A stretch of DNA of 64,000 nucleotides from Methylomicrobium sp051061015 (GCA_051061015.1 JBPFEG010000088.1:334454-398453), one strand, 5' to 3'. Positions 8,861 through 19,406 are shown, counted from the first letter of the stretch. Notes: a model not told the origin generated them from the sequence alone. Numbers and translations: made by a program.

Positions 8861-11800
8861 CGGAAACTTTGCAGTTCCCGCAGATTAAACGGATTCATCA
8901 CGCTGGCCGCCCGCAGTTCATAGCGCGCGCTCATGCCATCCAGTTGAAATGTCAGATTGAATTTTTCCGGCGCCGAAGTCGGCTCGATCGTCGCTTCGTC
9001 GAGTAAACGAAAAAAGGCCCATGTGCCTTCCTTACTGCGGCTAGCCTGCCGCCCATCGAGGCTTTCGAATACGATCCGCACGCCCTGGCTGGGAGTCGGT
9101 CCCGGCCACTTCAGACTGCTCGCCTGTTCCGGCCCGTGCCGATAAACTGCCTCCTGGCCTTCGATTTGCAGGCGAAAGGTGCCGACATTCGTATCCAGTC
9201 CCTGCGGTTTCAACTCGAATTGTACCTGCGGCGAAGCGCCAGCCGCGAAAAAGGCATCCCGAATTTTGGCCGCCAACTGAAACCGGCGGATCGATTCCTG
9301 CGCAAGCCCCAACGGCTTTTCGGCCGCCATTTCAGACCAGACAGGTTTGCTGGTATCGACAAAAGGTTTTAGATTTGCCTGGAAAAACTGGTCCATCAGC
9401 CCGGAAGGCGCAAAGATTTTCGCGAAATCGGCCAGCAAGACGTCCTGATTCGTTTTCGCATTGAACGGATAACGTCCCGTTAAAGCCGCTTTGCAGGGGG
9501 ATCCGACGCCCGTCTTGACCATTTCACTCAGCTGGCCCTTGGCTGCCGAAGACAGTTTTTGACCGCCGCTGTTGACGACGATTTGCAGCCAGCCTTTCAA
9601 CGGTTCAGGCAGACGGGCAAATTCGAGCTGTGCCTGTTTCAGCACATCGGTTCCGGCGCCGCTGAATAAACTCGCCTGATTCTGCAAGGCCTGCCCTCCG
9701 GTATTGGCGCTGCTCAATTGCAAAAAATAATCGCGCAGGCTTTTCAGTTGCTGCAATACCGAATCCAGCGCCACCGGTTTGTCCGGCCCGCCGCGCACCA
9801 GATTGTTCAGCGGTTCGAATTGCACTTCCGCTGCAAGGGCCGGATCAGGCCCGGTATCGACGCCCGCCGCGTTTTTGGCCAAAGCGAGCAATTGCGATGT
9901 CTTCGCATCCGGTGACTTCAGTGCGTTGCCGACCGCTTTCGCCATCGAATCGCTGGCCTGTTTGCTTAACTGGCTGAATGAGGTATTCGCATCGATGCCG
10001 TCCAGCAATTTGCGCAAGGGACCGTCGGGTCTGGACAGGATATCGAGCATTTGCGCGGTCTGGCTCGTGGTCAAGGCGGGCTGTAGCTTCAGCTTTGCAA
10101 TCAGATCCGACCAGACGGTTTTATATTCGTTGATATACAGTTTCTTCAATTCGGCATGCAGTTTCTCGACCTCCGCGATTTCCAGCCTGGCCTCGCTGCC
10201 CAGTACCCAGTTCTGCTCGACAGCATCCTTTACGAAGTCGCGGCTTTTGGTCAAGAACAGTTCCTTATAGCCGTAACCGGTGAACACGGCAGGAATCGCG
10301 TAAGACGAAAAATCCTTGCCGTCCGCTAAGGTAAAAACACGCGCGCCATCCGCACCAAGGGCTTTTCCTAGTTGGAAATCATGCGCCTGGTCGAGCGATG
10401 CCTCCGACTTGAAGCGGGAATAAATCTGGCCGATTAACGGCACCTGCGTCAGCCTGCCTCTGACCGAGCTCACGAAAGCCTCATCGATCTGCACCGGATC
10501 GAGTTGCAGTTTAAGCAGGTTATCCAGATGCCCGACCAGTTGAGCGACAGCTTCCGGATCGCCGGCATACTGCTGATCCCAGTCCGCACGCACCCACGCC
10601 ATCGCGGTTTCCGGCGCCAGCCGATCGGTCTGGTTGAACATCAGATAGACTTTCAGCAATTCATACAGCACGTCGAGTTTATTACCTTCCGCACTCTGCA
10701 TCCGCTCTTTCAAACGCAGCATGATCGAAGGCAGAAAATACTCGCGCAGCATCGCCTCATAGGCATGGCCGGCGGCCGCCTCGATCTTGTCGCCCTGCGA
10801 CAGACCGAATCCGGTCCATAGCCCGGCCTCTTTATACACGCTCCGTGCCGCCTGCAAAATATTCAGACGCGGCAGCAGCACCCGAAAATTATCCTGCGTA
10901 TTGCTCGCGGACATTTTGATCGTGCGGTATTGCTCAATTTGTTCTTCGACATGTTCCAGCGCGGCCCGGTTATTGAAATAGCTGACCGTCCACAGCGAAA
11001 TCACAGCCAGAAAGACGAGCCCGGCACCGACATAGGCGCCCAATTGCAGCAGGCGGGTCCGCTTTTCCAGTTTCGGATCCTGGCCGGCCAGTTCCGCTTC
11101 AGGAAACAGCACATCTTTCAGCAGACGAGTCAGAAAGAAACTCTTTCCCTTGCCGCTGTACATCGGGGCGGCCTGCCGGTCCAGGTGAAAAGCGCTGGCC
11201 AGAATACCCAGCATCCGGTCGATCGGCGTGCCTTCCTGGGTACCGCTGGTGAAATAACAGCCGCGCAGGAGCACCGGCTGCTCATACCGGTTTGCCGCGA
11301 AAGTCGCCTGTAGAAAATCCAGCAGCGCGGGTTTCAGCAATGCCATTTGCTGCGGGAAATCCAGGATAGCGCCACGCTGGCGCACATCGCGCTCGTCCTG
11401 AATGCGTCCAATCGTCAGATTCTGCAAGCGCTGCAGCAATTCGTCATAGGTGTTTGCGAAACGCGCGGCCAAATCCTGATCGCCGGCCAGTGTGTCGGCC
11501 GAAAAAGTTTCCCCCCAAACCTGGGCGCGCTGCTCCGGGGTCAGATCGGCGAAAAAATCGTTGAAGCCGGCCACCAGATCGGCCTTGGTAAACATCATGT
11601 ACACCGGCAGCCGTACACCGAGATGCTGATAAAGCTCGTGAATCCGCGCACGCACGGCCTTCGCATGCAGCAGGCGCTCCTGTTCGGACTGCTGCAACAA
11701 ATCGGAAAGACTGGTTGCGACAATCACGCCGTTCAACGGCCGGCGCGGACGGTATTTTTTGATCAGCGTCAAAAAGCCCGCCCAACCCGCCGCATCGACG

Positions 11801-12399
11801 GCCTTGTGGCTTTCCTGGGTCGTATAACGGCCGGCCGTATCCAGAAAAACCGCATTGTCGGCAAACCACCAGTCGCAATTGCGCGTCCCACTGACGCCTT
11901 TGACCGCATGTTTACCGAGCTTTTCGGCGAGCGGAAAGTGCAGGCCGGAATTGATCAGTGCGGTCGTTTTGCCGGAACCCGGCGGCCCGATAATCGCATA
12001 CCACGGCAATTGATAAACGAACTGGCCAGAGGATTTGCCATCTGTCCGAGATTTTTTCAATACCGCAAAAGCTTCCTCGAAGCCTTTACGCAGCATGTCG
12101 ACCTCATCGGCTGATGCTGTCGCCACATGATCACTGTCGCCGGCCACCAATTGCTCGACCAGTTTTTTCTCGGTGTTTCCGGCACGAAGCTGCATGACCA
12201 GCCGAAAAATCACCCAAATCACGAACAAACCGATAATCACCAGCATTCTTGCCAGCGCCGATTCCAGCGGCATACTGCCAGCGATCGCGATCAACGGCCC
12301 CGCGAACCATATTAGGCAGCTGAGCGCCGCCAGACCCAGAAACTGAATCACCCATTTATTGGTAAAAAATGCCTTGAGCTTTCCCATTTGCGCTCTCAC
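8842..12399 (-). CDS. tssM: TssM (IcmF-like) inner-membrane subunit of the T6SS
   Basis: The 1185-residue protein has the IcmF family layout: two N-terminal membrane helices (about 18-42 and 50-70), a cytoplasmic NTPase domain with an intact Walker A GPPGSGKT (138-145), a third helix near residue 445 (YVGAGLVFLAVISLWTV), and a long periplasmic part ending in the family C-terminal beta domain. With TssL and TssJ it forms the membrane complex that anchors the baseplate and spans to the outer membrane. The intact Walker A suggests nucleotide binding, which some TssM proteins lack. ATG at 12399 overlaps the tssL stop by 4 bp. A second in-frame ATG at 12387 is an alternative start. Confidence 0.96.
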   Translation of the reverse strand: MRAQMGKLKAFFTNKWVIQFLGLAALSCLIWFAGPLIAIAGSMPLESALARMLVIIGLFVIWVIFRLVMQLRAGNTEKKLVEQLVAGDSDHVATASADEVDMLRKGFEEAFAVLKKSRTDGKSSGQFVYQLPWYAIIGPPGSGKTTALINSGLHFPLAEKLGKHAVKGVSGTRNCDWWFADNAVFLDTAGRYTTQESHKAVDAAGWAGFLTLIKKYRPRRPLNGVIVATSLSDLLQQSEQERLLHAKAVRARIHELYQHLGVRLPVYMMFTKADLVAGFNDFFADLTPEQRAQVWGETFSADTLAGDQDLAARFANTYDELLQRLQNLTIGRIQDERDVRQRGAILDFPQQMALLKPALLDFLQATFAANRYEQPVLLRGCYFTSGTQEGTPIDRMLGILASAFHLDRQAAPMYSGKGKSFFLTRLLKDVLFPEAELAGQDPKLEKRTRLLQLGAYVGAGLVFLAVISLWTVSYFNNRAALEHVEEQIEQYRTIKMSASNTQDNFRVLLPRLNILQAARSVYKEAGLWTGFGLSQGDKIEAAAGHAYEAMLREYFLPSIMLRLKERMQSAEGNKLDVLYELLKVYLMFNQTDRLAPETAMAWVRADWDQQYAGDPEAVAQLVGHLDNLLKLQLDPVQIDEAFVSSVRGRLTQVPLIGQIYSRFKSEASLDQAHDFQLGKALGADGARVFTLADGKDFSSYAIPAVFTGYGYKELFLTKSRDFVKDAVEQNWVLGSEARLEIAEVEKLHAELKKLYINEYKTVWSDLIAKLKLQPALTTSQTAQMLDILSRPDGPLRKLLDGIDANTSFSQLSKQASDSMAKAVGNALKSPDAKTSQLLALAKNAAGVDTGPDPALAAEVQFEPLNNLVRGGPDKPVALDSVLQQLKSLRDYFLQLSSANTGGQALQNQASLFSGAGTDVLKQAQLEFARLPEPLKGWLQIVVNSGGQKLSSAAKGQLSEMVKTGVGSPCKAALTGRYPFNAKTNQDVLLADFAKIFAPSGLMDQFFQANLKPFVDTSKPVWSEMAAEKPLGLAQESIRRFQLAAKIRDAFFAAGASPQVQFELKPQGLDTNVGTFRLQIEGQEAVYRHGPEQASSLKWPGPTPSQGVRIVFESLDGRQASRSKEGTWAFFRLLDEATIEPTSAPEKFNLTFQLDGMSARYELRAASVMNPFNLRELQSFRCPEGL

Positions 12400-13733
12400 A
12401 AAATCAGTAAATCGACGCGACGATTGATCGCCCTGTGTTCCGGCGTATCGTTCGCTATCAACGGCTCGCTTTCGGCCCGGCCTTCATAACGGATCTTTCC
12501 ATTTTGCGTCGCCAGATTATTCAATATTTCGCTGACCTGCTTGGCTCTTGACTGCGACAAATGCCAGTTGGAAGGAAAGCGTGCAGACACGATCGGTTTG
12601 TCGTCGGTGTGCCCGGTGACCAGCACATTGTCCTTGCCGGAAGCAAACTCATCGGCAATCTTTTTCAGCATCGGCTTGAATTCCGGCTTTAACTGGTCAC
12701 TGCCGGAGCCAAACGAGTTCCGGATCCGAAGCAGCCTGTCATCGACGACTTCCACCATATTCGCCGCGATTTCGTCCGCGAGCAGCCGCTTGAAACGAGC
12801 CTTCCGATCCGGATCCGCCGGTTTCACGACCGGCGCCGGAATCGCCGCGTGCGCGATCTCGACCGGCTGTTTGGCCAACGCGAACAGGTCCTTATAAACC
12901 TGATCGGACCTCGCATTCAATGCCAAGACAAACCCGATGTAAACCAGAAGCAAAAGCACGCCCAATACCGCGCCGACCACCCAGAGCGGCACATACCGCA
13001 CCAGCGCATTGCGCACGTCCTTCAAGCCCTGCCAGCGCGGCGACAGTTCTCGTTCGCTGTCGCCTTTCACGCGCTGAATCAATTGATACAGTTCGGCACG
13101 GTATTTCTCCAGCGCGTTCGCACCGTTAGTCAATACCCGGTACTTGCCTTCGAATCCCAGGCTGATAAAAAGATAGACCGTTTCGATCAGCGCCAGATTC
13201 TGGGCCGGCTGTTTGACGAGCGCCGCGACAATGTCAAAAAATTTTTCCCCGCCCCAGGCTTCGCGATGGAAAGAGATCAGCAAACTTTGCTGGCCCCACT
13301 GGCTTTGCGATCCCCACGGGGTATTCAAAATCGTTTCATCTAGAAAGCTGCACAGCGCATAACTGGCCATCCGGGTATGATCGGCACTGATGCCGGATTG
13401 CAGCAAACGGTTTTCAAAAAGCGTCACTTCGTTGCTCATACGTTGCCGCAGTTCCTCAACCGCCGGATACACCGCGGTTTGCCGCAGCCGTCCGGCCAGA
13501 GAGATCAACGACAGCGCCGCCGCAACGATCGGATTTTGCTTAAACTCGGCAGCGGGCAGTTCCACGGGTGTGGCGGGACGGTAAGACGGTGCCGCAGACA
13601 CGGGAGGCACCGGCGGAATATCCGTTACCGTCGGCGCGGCTGCGGGCTTGCGTCCGCCCGGCATCGGCCGGATGATCGTACGATCGCCATCATCGAAGGG
13701 TCCTGAAGGATTGTTTGGATTCATGCCGTTCAA
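12396..13733 (-). CDS. tssL: TssL (DotU-like) with C-terminal OmpA peptidoglycan-binding domain
   Basis: The 445-residue protein starts with a Pro-rich stretch, then a DotU cytoplasmic domain (about 60-230; FLDETILNTPWG is typical). One membrane helix follows (YVPLWVVGAVLGVLLLLVYIG, about 245-268), then an OmpA-like domain with VTGHTDDKPI and the late NRRVD that binds diaminopimelate of peptidoglycan. This 'evolved' TssL can attach the T6SS membrane complex to the cell wall directly, so no separate TagL/TagP is needed. It overlaps tssK upstream and tssM downstream by 4 bp each, a tight tssK-tssL-tssM block. Confidence 0.95.
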   Translation of the reverse strand: MNGMNPNNPSGPFDDGDRTIIRPMPGGRKPAAAPTVTDIPPVPPVSAAPSYRPATPVELPAAEFKQNPIVAAALSLISLAGRLRQTAVYPAVEELRQRMSNEVTLFENRLLQSGISADHTRMASYALCSFLDETILNTPWGSQSQWGQQSLLISFHREAWGGEKFFDIVAALVKQPAQNLALIETVYLFISLGFEGKYRVLTNGANALEKYRAELYQLIQRVKGDSERELSPRWQGLKDVRNALVRYVPLWVVGAVLGVLLLLVYIGFVLALNARSDQVYKDLFALAKQPVEIAHAAIPAPVVKPADPDRKARFKRLLADEIAANMVEVVDDRLLRIRNSFGSGSDQLKPEFKPMLKKIADEFASGKDNVLVTGHTDDKPIVSARFPSNWHLSQSRAKQVSEILNNLATQNGKIRYEGRAESEPLIANDTPEHRAINRRVDLLIL

Positions 13734-15067
13734 CCTTTTCTAATTGCCCAAAATTCAAGTTCCAATTCCGGAAAACTGCCGCCGACATGGATCGCGAAGC
13801 CGCCGGAGGCCGCCATTTTTGCCCATAGCTCACTTTGCTTGTTCAGCTCGAAATAAGAGTAACCCGCATGGTATGGAATCTGCCGCGGCGCGACCGGCAG
13901 AGCCTGGATCGCAATACCGGGCAGCGCCGAGCGCACCAGCAGTTGAATATCTTCGACCGGGCCGATCTTGACCTGCGGCGGAAAATGGGTCCGGATCAAC
14001 TCCGAAGACACCTGTGCTTTCGCGGCAAGCACAAAAACCGCACCCTCCAGCAATGACAGTTCCGGCCGTTTCGCGACATAGACGCCGGGCCGGGCTTCCG
14101 CCAACGGCAACTGCACCGCATTCTGTTCCAGAACCATGCTCAACAGGCTACGCAGTTCGTCGATCAACGGAATGAAACTGGCTTTCAAGTCGTCGTGCCG
14201 GTAGTGGGGAAAAGTGATCGGCCGTTTGCCGGGACGATAAAAGGTCGCCAATTCGCCGGCCATTTGCAGGCAAAGCTGGAAAAAATCTTCCGGATGCATG
14301 ACCGAAGCATTGGCCAGATGCGCCAACAAGGGTTCGTAGCGGTTGATCAACTGCAACAGCATGAAATCAGCAACTTCGGCGACGCCGCCCTGACTGCTGC
14401 CGGCCACCCTCCCCGCCAGTGCTTCGCCGCGTGTATGCAGCAGACCCTGCAGCTCGCTGGCAAAGCTGCCCAACAGGCCGGCAGAGGCGCAGTGCACGGC
14501 CGGCGGAATATACTGCTTGTCGAGAATCACCGTCTTGTCGGCGCGCACTTCAACGATCCTGGCGATGCCCAGACAGACATAGCCCGAACGTTCCTGGCTT
14601 TCGCACATCAGGCGCGGCTTCAGTGCGCCGATCTGCACGTCGTAGCGGCCATCGGACCCGCTGTTATGATCGCGGACCTGGCGTTCGGTCAACCGATAAC
14701 GTGACATATTGTCGGGAAAAGCTTCGCTATCGACCTCGGTGGAATCCGGCCTCCGCAACGGCAGCGCCAGATATACGATGCTGGCTTTTTCATTCTCCGG
14801 CACATCCAACGGCATCGGCAACTCGTCGTCTTGCGGCAAATTGAACGGGGTGCCGTCCGGAAATACGCCGCTGCACTCGCTGAGCCCGACCTTGCCTATC
14901 GCAAGACATCCGTGATCGAGTTTCAGGCTCGAGAATCCCCAGGAATAAGAACGAACGCCGAGCGACAAACCGTGCAACAGGCTTTCGAAGTAGCGGTCAT
15001 GCTGCTGAAAATGCTGAGGCCGGAGAAACATTCCCTCGGACCAGACTACCCTATTGTTTTCAGACAT
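13730..15067 (-). CDS. tssK: TssK baseplate subunit
   Basis: The 445-residue product begins with the diagnostic TssK motif (VVWSEGMFLRPQHFQQHDRY, residues 7-26). Length and the late conserved region fit the family (about 445 residues). TssK is a trimeric baseplate component that links the TssE/F/G wedge to the TssL/TssM membrane complex; its C-terminal domain contacts TssL and TssM. The stop overlaps the tssL start by 4 bp and the gene begins 36 bp after tagH. Confidence 0.96.
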   Translation of the reverse strand: MSENNRVVWSEGMFLRPQHFQQHDRYFESLLHGLSLGVRSYSWGFSSLKLDHGCLAIGKVGLSECSGVFPDGTPFNLPQDDELPMPLDVPENEKASIVYLALPLRRPDSTEVDSEAFPDNMSRYRLTERQVRDHNSGSDGRYDVQIGALKPRLMCESQERSGYVCLGIARIVEVRADKTVILDKQYIPPAVHCASAGLLGSFASELQGLLHTRGEALAGRVAGSSQGGVAEVADFMLLQLINRYEPLLAHLANASVMHPEDFFQLCLQMAGELATFYRPGKRPITFPHYRHDDLKASFIPLIDELRSLLSMVLEQNAVQLPLAEARPGVYVAKRPELSLLEGAVFVLAAKAQVSSELIRTHFPPQVKIGPVEDIQLLVRSALPGIAIQALPVAPRQIPYHAGYSYFELNKQSELWAKMAASGGFAIHVGGSFPELELEFWAIRKG

Positions 15068-15103
15068 ATTTTCTTGGTTCCCGGCAGAAGTGCGGTGATA
15101 AGG

Positions 15104-16666
15104 TTATCGTTTTGACGAGCGGCTCAGTAATTGCATCTGCCGCTCATAGGCATCGCCGAACGCATCGCTGAAAAATTCCTCCTGCGCGGAAACCTTCAGC
15201 ACGGGATACTGGCTCGTATAATGGTCCCAGCATTTGGCTTTTTTCTGAAACTGTATCCCATCGCCTAGCGCTTTTTCGACCAGCTCGGGATCAAAGCTGC
15301 GTAGAATATCGGCCAATGCGGCCTGAATTCCTGCGGTCATCGCCATCTGGTGGTTCATGATATCCGCAAAACCTTCGCTTACCGCTTCTTTCGGGCTCAG
15401 GAATCCCGGATTCGTCGGCGACAGCATCAAGCGGATCGCATCGTCGACATTCGGAGTGAATTTCAATGGGTTATTGTCGACCGAACGCATCGTGGTCACC
15501 GAAACACGAAACTGGCTTTTCAGTTCCGCCCGGGCACGCAGTACGCACATCAGTCCTTCGACCATACTGCGCAACAATTCACCCGAGGTCCGAAAGAGCT
15601 CCGGCCACTGATCGGGGGGCAAAAACTGCGCATCGTGGATTCCCACACCCGCTAAAAATTCGCGAATCAATTCGCTATCCGACGGAACGTTTTTAGAGGG
15701 TTCGGGCGCGCGCCGCGGCGTACTATTCGGCGCTGCTTGGGACAGGGCATCTGCCGTCGGCGTACTCTCCGGCTTGAGCGCGCCGGAAACCGGATGAGTT
15801 GCGAACTGCACGGCCGGCTTCGGCCGGCGGTCCTCGGCAGGCGCATCGAAAGGGCTCGCCGGAAAGGGTGCAACGGACTCACTTGGCGCGCCTAGACTCA
15901 AGTCAGACGTCGCAGAAGAGAACGGAGAAGACAACAAATCGGTACTCGCTGAAACCGGCGCAGAACCGCTGTCCTGCTTGCATTCCTCTGCGAAAAAATC
16001 CGCAGGCAGTTCGGGAAAATCCGACGGAAGCGACGAACTGGCGGCGGACGGAACGCCGGGACTTGGCGCGGCGGCAGGGCCCGTCAGATTATCCAGGGTC
16101 GAGAGCAAATCGCCAAAGTCCAGATCGTCATGGACGTTTTGCTTGGCCGATGGGGCCGTCTGCGCTTCCGGCGGCGTAAAACTTTGATGAAAGATCGAGG
16201 AATCGGGCTGCTCGATGAAACTTTTCTGAAAATCGGCAGCCGGAGCCGGGCTTGGTGGAGCGCCGAATGGGCCATCCAAAGCACCGCTATCCACGAAATC
16301 CAGTTGACGGACCGGCTCGGCGTAGGGTTGGGAAAATACCGGCGCTGGCTCGACGATGGCGACGAGCAATTCATACTCGCCGATGCGCAGCCTGTCTCCG
16401 TCCGCCAGCACGGCCCGCCCTTGTTCCAGTAGCTGGCCTTTCTGCTCCAGGTAGGTGCCGGCAGCGCTGCTGTCCTGAATGTAATACTGACCGGCTTCGT
16501 ATTGAATCTCCGCATGGCGGCGGGAAATGTATTTCTCCGGGTCCGGCAACATCAATCGATTATCCGGCGAACGGCCGATCGAGCCGCCCTGCACGTCAAA
16601 CTGGGCGCTGATTTCCTCGGCCAGCGGCATGCCTTTGTAACCGACCGCTTTAACGATCAATGTCAT
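15104..16666 (-). CDS. tagH: TagH/Fha-type FHA-domain T6SS activator
   Basis: I prefer the start at 16666 (MTLIVKAVGYKG), which gives 520 residues; the frame extends to 16714 but the extra 16 residues add nothing family-like. An N-terminal FHA domain (about 1-100: GGSIGRSPDNRLMLPD, ISRRHAEI, DSSAAGTYLE) is followed by a 200-residue Pro/Ser/Ala-rich linker. The C-terminal domain (about 320-520) carries the TagH signature near MVEGLMCVLRARAELKSQF and the late DAFGDAYERQ. The FHA domain is expected to bind phosphothreonine made by PpkA and so promote T6SS assembly. The C-terminal part also contains AIRLMLSPTNPGFLSPKEAV, which is conserved in TagH proteins. Confidence 0.92.
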   Translation of the reverse strand: MTLIVKAVGYKGMPLAEEISAQFDVQGGSIGRSPDNRLMLPDPEKYISRRHAEIQYEAGQYYIQDSSAAGTYLEQKGQLLEQGRAVLADGDRLRIGEYELLVAIVEPAPVFSQPYAEPVRQLDFVDSGALDGPFGAPPSPAPAADFQKSFIEQPDSSIFHQSFTPPEAQTAPSAKQNVHDDLDFGDLLSTLDNLTGPAAAPSPGVPSAASSSLPSDFPELPADFFAEECKQDSGSAPVSASTDLLSSPFSSATSDLSLGAPSESVAPFPASPFDAPAEDRRPKPAVQFATHPVSGALKPESTPTADALSQAAPNSTPRRAPEPSKNVPSDSELIREFLAGVGIHDAQFLPPDQWPELFRTSGELLRSMVEGLMCVLRARAELKSQFRVSVTTMRSVDNNPLKFTPNVDDAIRLMLSPTNPGFLSPKEAVSEGFADIMNHQMAMTAGIQAALADILRSFDPELVEKALGDGIQFQKKAKCWDHYTSQYPVLKVSAQEEFFSDAFGDAYERQMQLLSRSSKR

Positions 16667-16826
16667 AAACGCACCCACCGCGGAAGGAACGGCAGCACAA
16701 TCAATGCCGCCCATGATTCGACTGAAGCATTAAGACTGATAAATCGGAACATTGGGGCAGAAGAAAGGTCACCGGTTAAAAGACTTATGATACAAAGATT
16801 GCCGCATTTTCAACAAGGCTATTTCC

Positions 16827-17318
16827 TTAAGGCGCCTGGTTAACCGGCTCGACGAGCACTTCGTTTCCTTTCAATTTAATCTCTACGGAGCGTGTTTGAT
16901 GGGCGTCAACCGGCTGCATCGCGCGCCATTGCGCTGAATCCAGTTGCCTGAACGCGGCAAAAAACCCCAAGGCTTTTATGTCGGGCTCCAACTGCAGTGA
17001 TAAGGTCTGCTGGCCATCAGGCTTGATCAGCAATTCTTGTTTACGCGCCATCTCGGCGCCCAGGGTCGCCTGATCCTTATCGAAGAGCGAGAAAAAGTCT
17101 GCGGAATTAAATGCATTGGTTTCCCGCAATTGATAGATCCGGAACATAACCGGGGCGCCGGCACCGTTCGCATCCGCATTCAGGTTTGCCGCACTGCTGA
17201 TCTTTAAATTCACGACGGTCGGCGGTTCGGGCACGGCGGCCGGAGGCGCTGGAGGTGCGCTGCCGCAAGCCTGCAATAGTACAACACTCAGAACCGGTAC
17301 AAAACGGGATCGTTTCAT
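16827..17318 (-). CDS. tssJ: TssJ outer-membrane lipoprotein of the T6SS
   Basis: The 163-residue product carries a lipoprotein signal peptide with lipobox LQAC (about residues 15-18). A Pro-rich spacer follows, and then the TssJ beta-sandwich with the family pattern LKISSAANLNADANGAGAPV, VMFRIYQL and FFAAFRQLD. TssJ sits on the inner face of the outer membrane and contacts the periplasmic part of TssM. It lies 75 bp downstream of vgrG and 160 bp upstream of the tagH start. Confidence 0.94.
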   Translation of the reverse strand: MKRSRFVPVLSVVLLQACGSAPPAPPAAVPEPPTVVNLKISSAANLNADANGAGAPVMFRIYQLRETNAFNSADFFSLFDKDQATLGAEMARKQELLIKPDGQQTLSLQLEPDIKALGFFAAFRQLDSAQWRAMQPVDAHQTRSVEIKLKGNEVLVEPVNQAP

Positions 17319-17393
17319 TTATTCATTTCCAATTTTAATGCTTATATTCGAGAACGCGGTAGGCGCTCAAGGCAATCCAAATTTTCTATAAGA

Positions 17394-19406
17394 TCAATTG
17401 ATCATTACGATGCCGCCCTTCATGGTCAGCATGCCGTCGCCGTTAACTGTGGTCATCGGGCTTTTAAGATCGGTTTTAGCCTGCCCTTCTATCGTGATCA
17501 TGATGCCTTTCAGGGTAATCCCTTTCTGATCGATCGTTATGCTGTTCTGGCCAACCTTGAGTTCGATCGACTGCATGGCCTCTTCTTGAATACTGCCAAG
17601 ATCGACTTGAACTGTGCGGTTGCCTGTTTTGATATTTACACTGTCATTACCGGTGTCGATGCTGGCAGAACGATTACCGGTTTTTACCGTTAATTCATTA
17701 TTTCCGGTATCGACGTTAGTGATACGGTTGCCCTTTTTTACCGTTAAAGTGTCATGGCCATTTTCCAAAGTCACCGTCCGGTCGTTATAAATATCTATCG
17801 TCTGGTTACCTTGATCCTTTTTATCAAAGCCTACCTTTAGCACGTCATTATTCTCGACAATCCGTGTTAAGTTTTTTTCAGCGTGAATATAAAGCTCTTC
17901 TTCGCCTTTTTTGTCTTCAAAACGGATTTCATTGAAATTCTCCGCCCCAGCCCCTTTGCTGCTGCGGGATTTTATCCCGCTTTGGGTTTTATTCGCCTCA
18001 AGCTCGTACGGCGGCATTTGGTCGGCATTATAGACTGCCCCTGTAACGATCGGCCGATCGGGGTTGCCTTCCAAAAAATCAACGATCACTTCCTGTCCGA
18101 CACGCGGGATATGAATCGCGCCCCAGTTTTTCCCGGCCCAAACCTGCGCCACACGTACCCAACAGGAACTGTTCTCATCCTTCTTGCCTTCCCTGTCCCA
18201 ATGAAACTGCACCTTGATGCGTCCGTATTTATCCGTAAAAATTTCTTCACCCGACTTGCCCACCACAATCGCGGTTTGCACGCCCTGCACGATCGGGATA
18301 AGCGTTGAGCGGGGCGGCCGGTATTGATTTTCCTTCGTTCGCAGAACGGCGCAAGAACATTGAAACGGCTCGCTGGTATCCCCTATACCATCGGATGAAT
18401 AGCCATTGTTTTGTATCTGAAACTGTAAAGAAACGATCAAATGATCGCAATTTTGATCCTGCCTCGGAAACTCGGCGAGCGTGAATGTCCTGCCTGTAGC
18501 CAATTGTCGGGCGTTTCCCTGCGCGAAAGTCTGCTCGTACAGAGCCCGCGACTCTTCCAGACGCACCTTGGCATAATACTCGCCGTCAGACTTCTCTAAA
18601 TTGGTATAGCCACCAGGATAATCGTAAAGCGCCTTGTTCGCTTCCGCATGCTTTCCGGGATTCGATGATTTGAAAGTTAAATCTGCGTTCGGCGCTTCGA
18701 AATCGAAATCATCCAGTTCATATACGCCCGACTGCATTTCACGGCTCAGGTTCCAGTCATAAATATGCCCTTCCAGATAAGCGGTTTGATTGGAGCGGGG
18801 ATAATAGACAATTGTGGAGTCGCCGGGCACTTTGTCATGCTTGGACATCGTATCGCACAGCACCATCGTATGGGCTTTATCAGTATGATCGAAATAGTAA
18901 TAAATGCCCTCATCTTCCATCAGCCGACTGATAAAATTGAAATCCGTTTCGCGATATTGCACGCAATATTCCCGCTTTCGATATTGATGGGAAAGCTTGG
19001 CTTTGACATCCGTAAACCCATGCTCCTCAAGAATTTTTTTGACGATGTCGGGGGCTGTCATTTGGGCGGGCATGATTCGGCAATTGCTCTTCCGCGTCAA
19101 CAGCCAAGGCTTGGGCCTCAACGTGGCGCGATAGCAATAATATCTGCCGAGCATGCCGATCTGACTGATTTTCGTTACCATGCCATTGATCGGACGCTCG
19201 CCGCCTTCCAGCAAATTCAGTTTGACGGTCATGTCTTTGCCGAGCAACTTCGTCAGATCGATATCATTCCTTTCGCTGAGCAGTTCGAGTTCATATTCGA
19301 ACAGCCGGCTCAAATGTTCATTGCCGGTCATGCGCCAGAGCGCCAGAACGTCCTCACCCAAAGGGGTGGTTACCGTAGCGACCCGGTCATTCTGAGAGAT
19401 AGCCAT
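17394..19406 (-). CDS. tssI: VgrG (TssI) spike protein, no C-terminal effector domain
   Basis: The 670-residue protein has the gp27-like and gp5-like VgrG domains (SRLFEYELELLS near residue 35; the OB-fold segment IHIPRVGQEVIVDFLEGNPD near 440; DRPIVTGAVYN). Its C-terminus is a needle of repeated short segments such as DTVTLENGHDTLTVKKGNR, each about 14 residues, typical of the gp5 beta-helix. It ends soon after the needle with GGIVMIN, so there is no appended enzymatic domain and it must carry cargo non-covalently. PAAR and a DUF6931-like gene lie directly upstream, a usual vgrG cargo module. The trimer punctures target membranes at the tip of the Hcp tube. Confidence 0.95.
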   Translation of the reverse strand: MAISQNDRVATVTTPLGEDVLALWRMTGNEHLSRLFEYELELLSERNDIDLTKLLGKDMTVKLNLLEGGERPINGMVTKISQIGMLGRYYCYRATLRPKPWLLTRKSNCRIMPAQMTAPDIVKKILEEHGFTDVKAKLSHQYRKREYCVQYRETDFNFISRLMEDEGIYYYFDHTDKAHTMVLCDTMSKHDKVPGDSTIVYYPRSNQTAYLEGHIYDWNLSREMQSGVYELDDFDFEAPNADLTFKSSNPGKHAEANKALYDYPGGYTNLEKSDGEYYAKVRLEESRALYEQTFAQGNARQLATGRTFTLAEFPRQDQNCDHLIVSLQFQIQNNGYSSDGIGDTSEPFQCSCAVLRTKENQYRPPRSTLIPIVQGVQTAIVVGKSGEEIFTDKYGRIKVQFHWDREGKKDENSSCWVRVAQVWAGKNWGAIHIPRVGQEVIVDFLEGNPDRPIVTGAVYNADQMPPYELEANKTQSGIKSRSSKGAGAENFNEIRFEDKKGEEELYIHAEKNLTRIVENNDVLKVGFDKKDQGNQTIDIYNDRTVTLENGHDTLTVKKGNRITNVDTGNNELTVKTGNRSASIDTGNDSVNIKTGNRTVQVDLGSIQEEAMQSIELKVGQNSITIDQKGITLKGIMITIEGQAKTDLKSPMTTVNGDGMLTMKGGIVMIN

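Noticed and set aside
11347..12114. 255-codon open frame on the + strand within tssM
   Set aside because: Shadow of tssM; no start signal or recognisable product.
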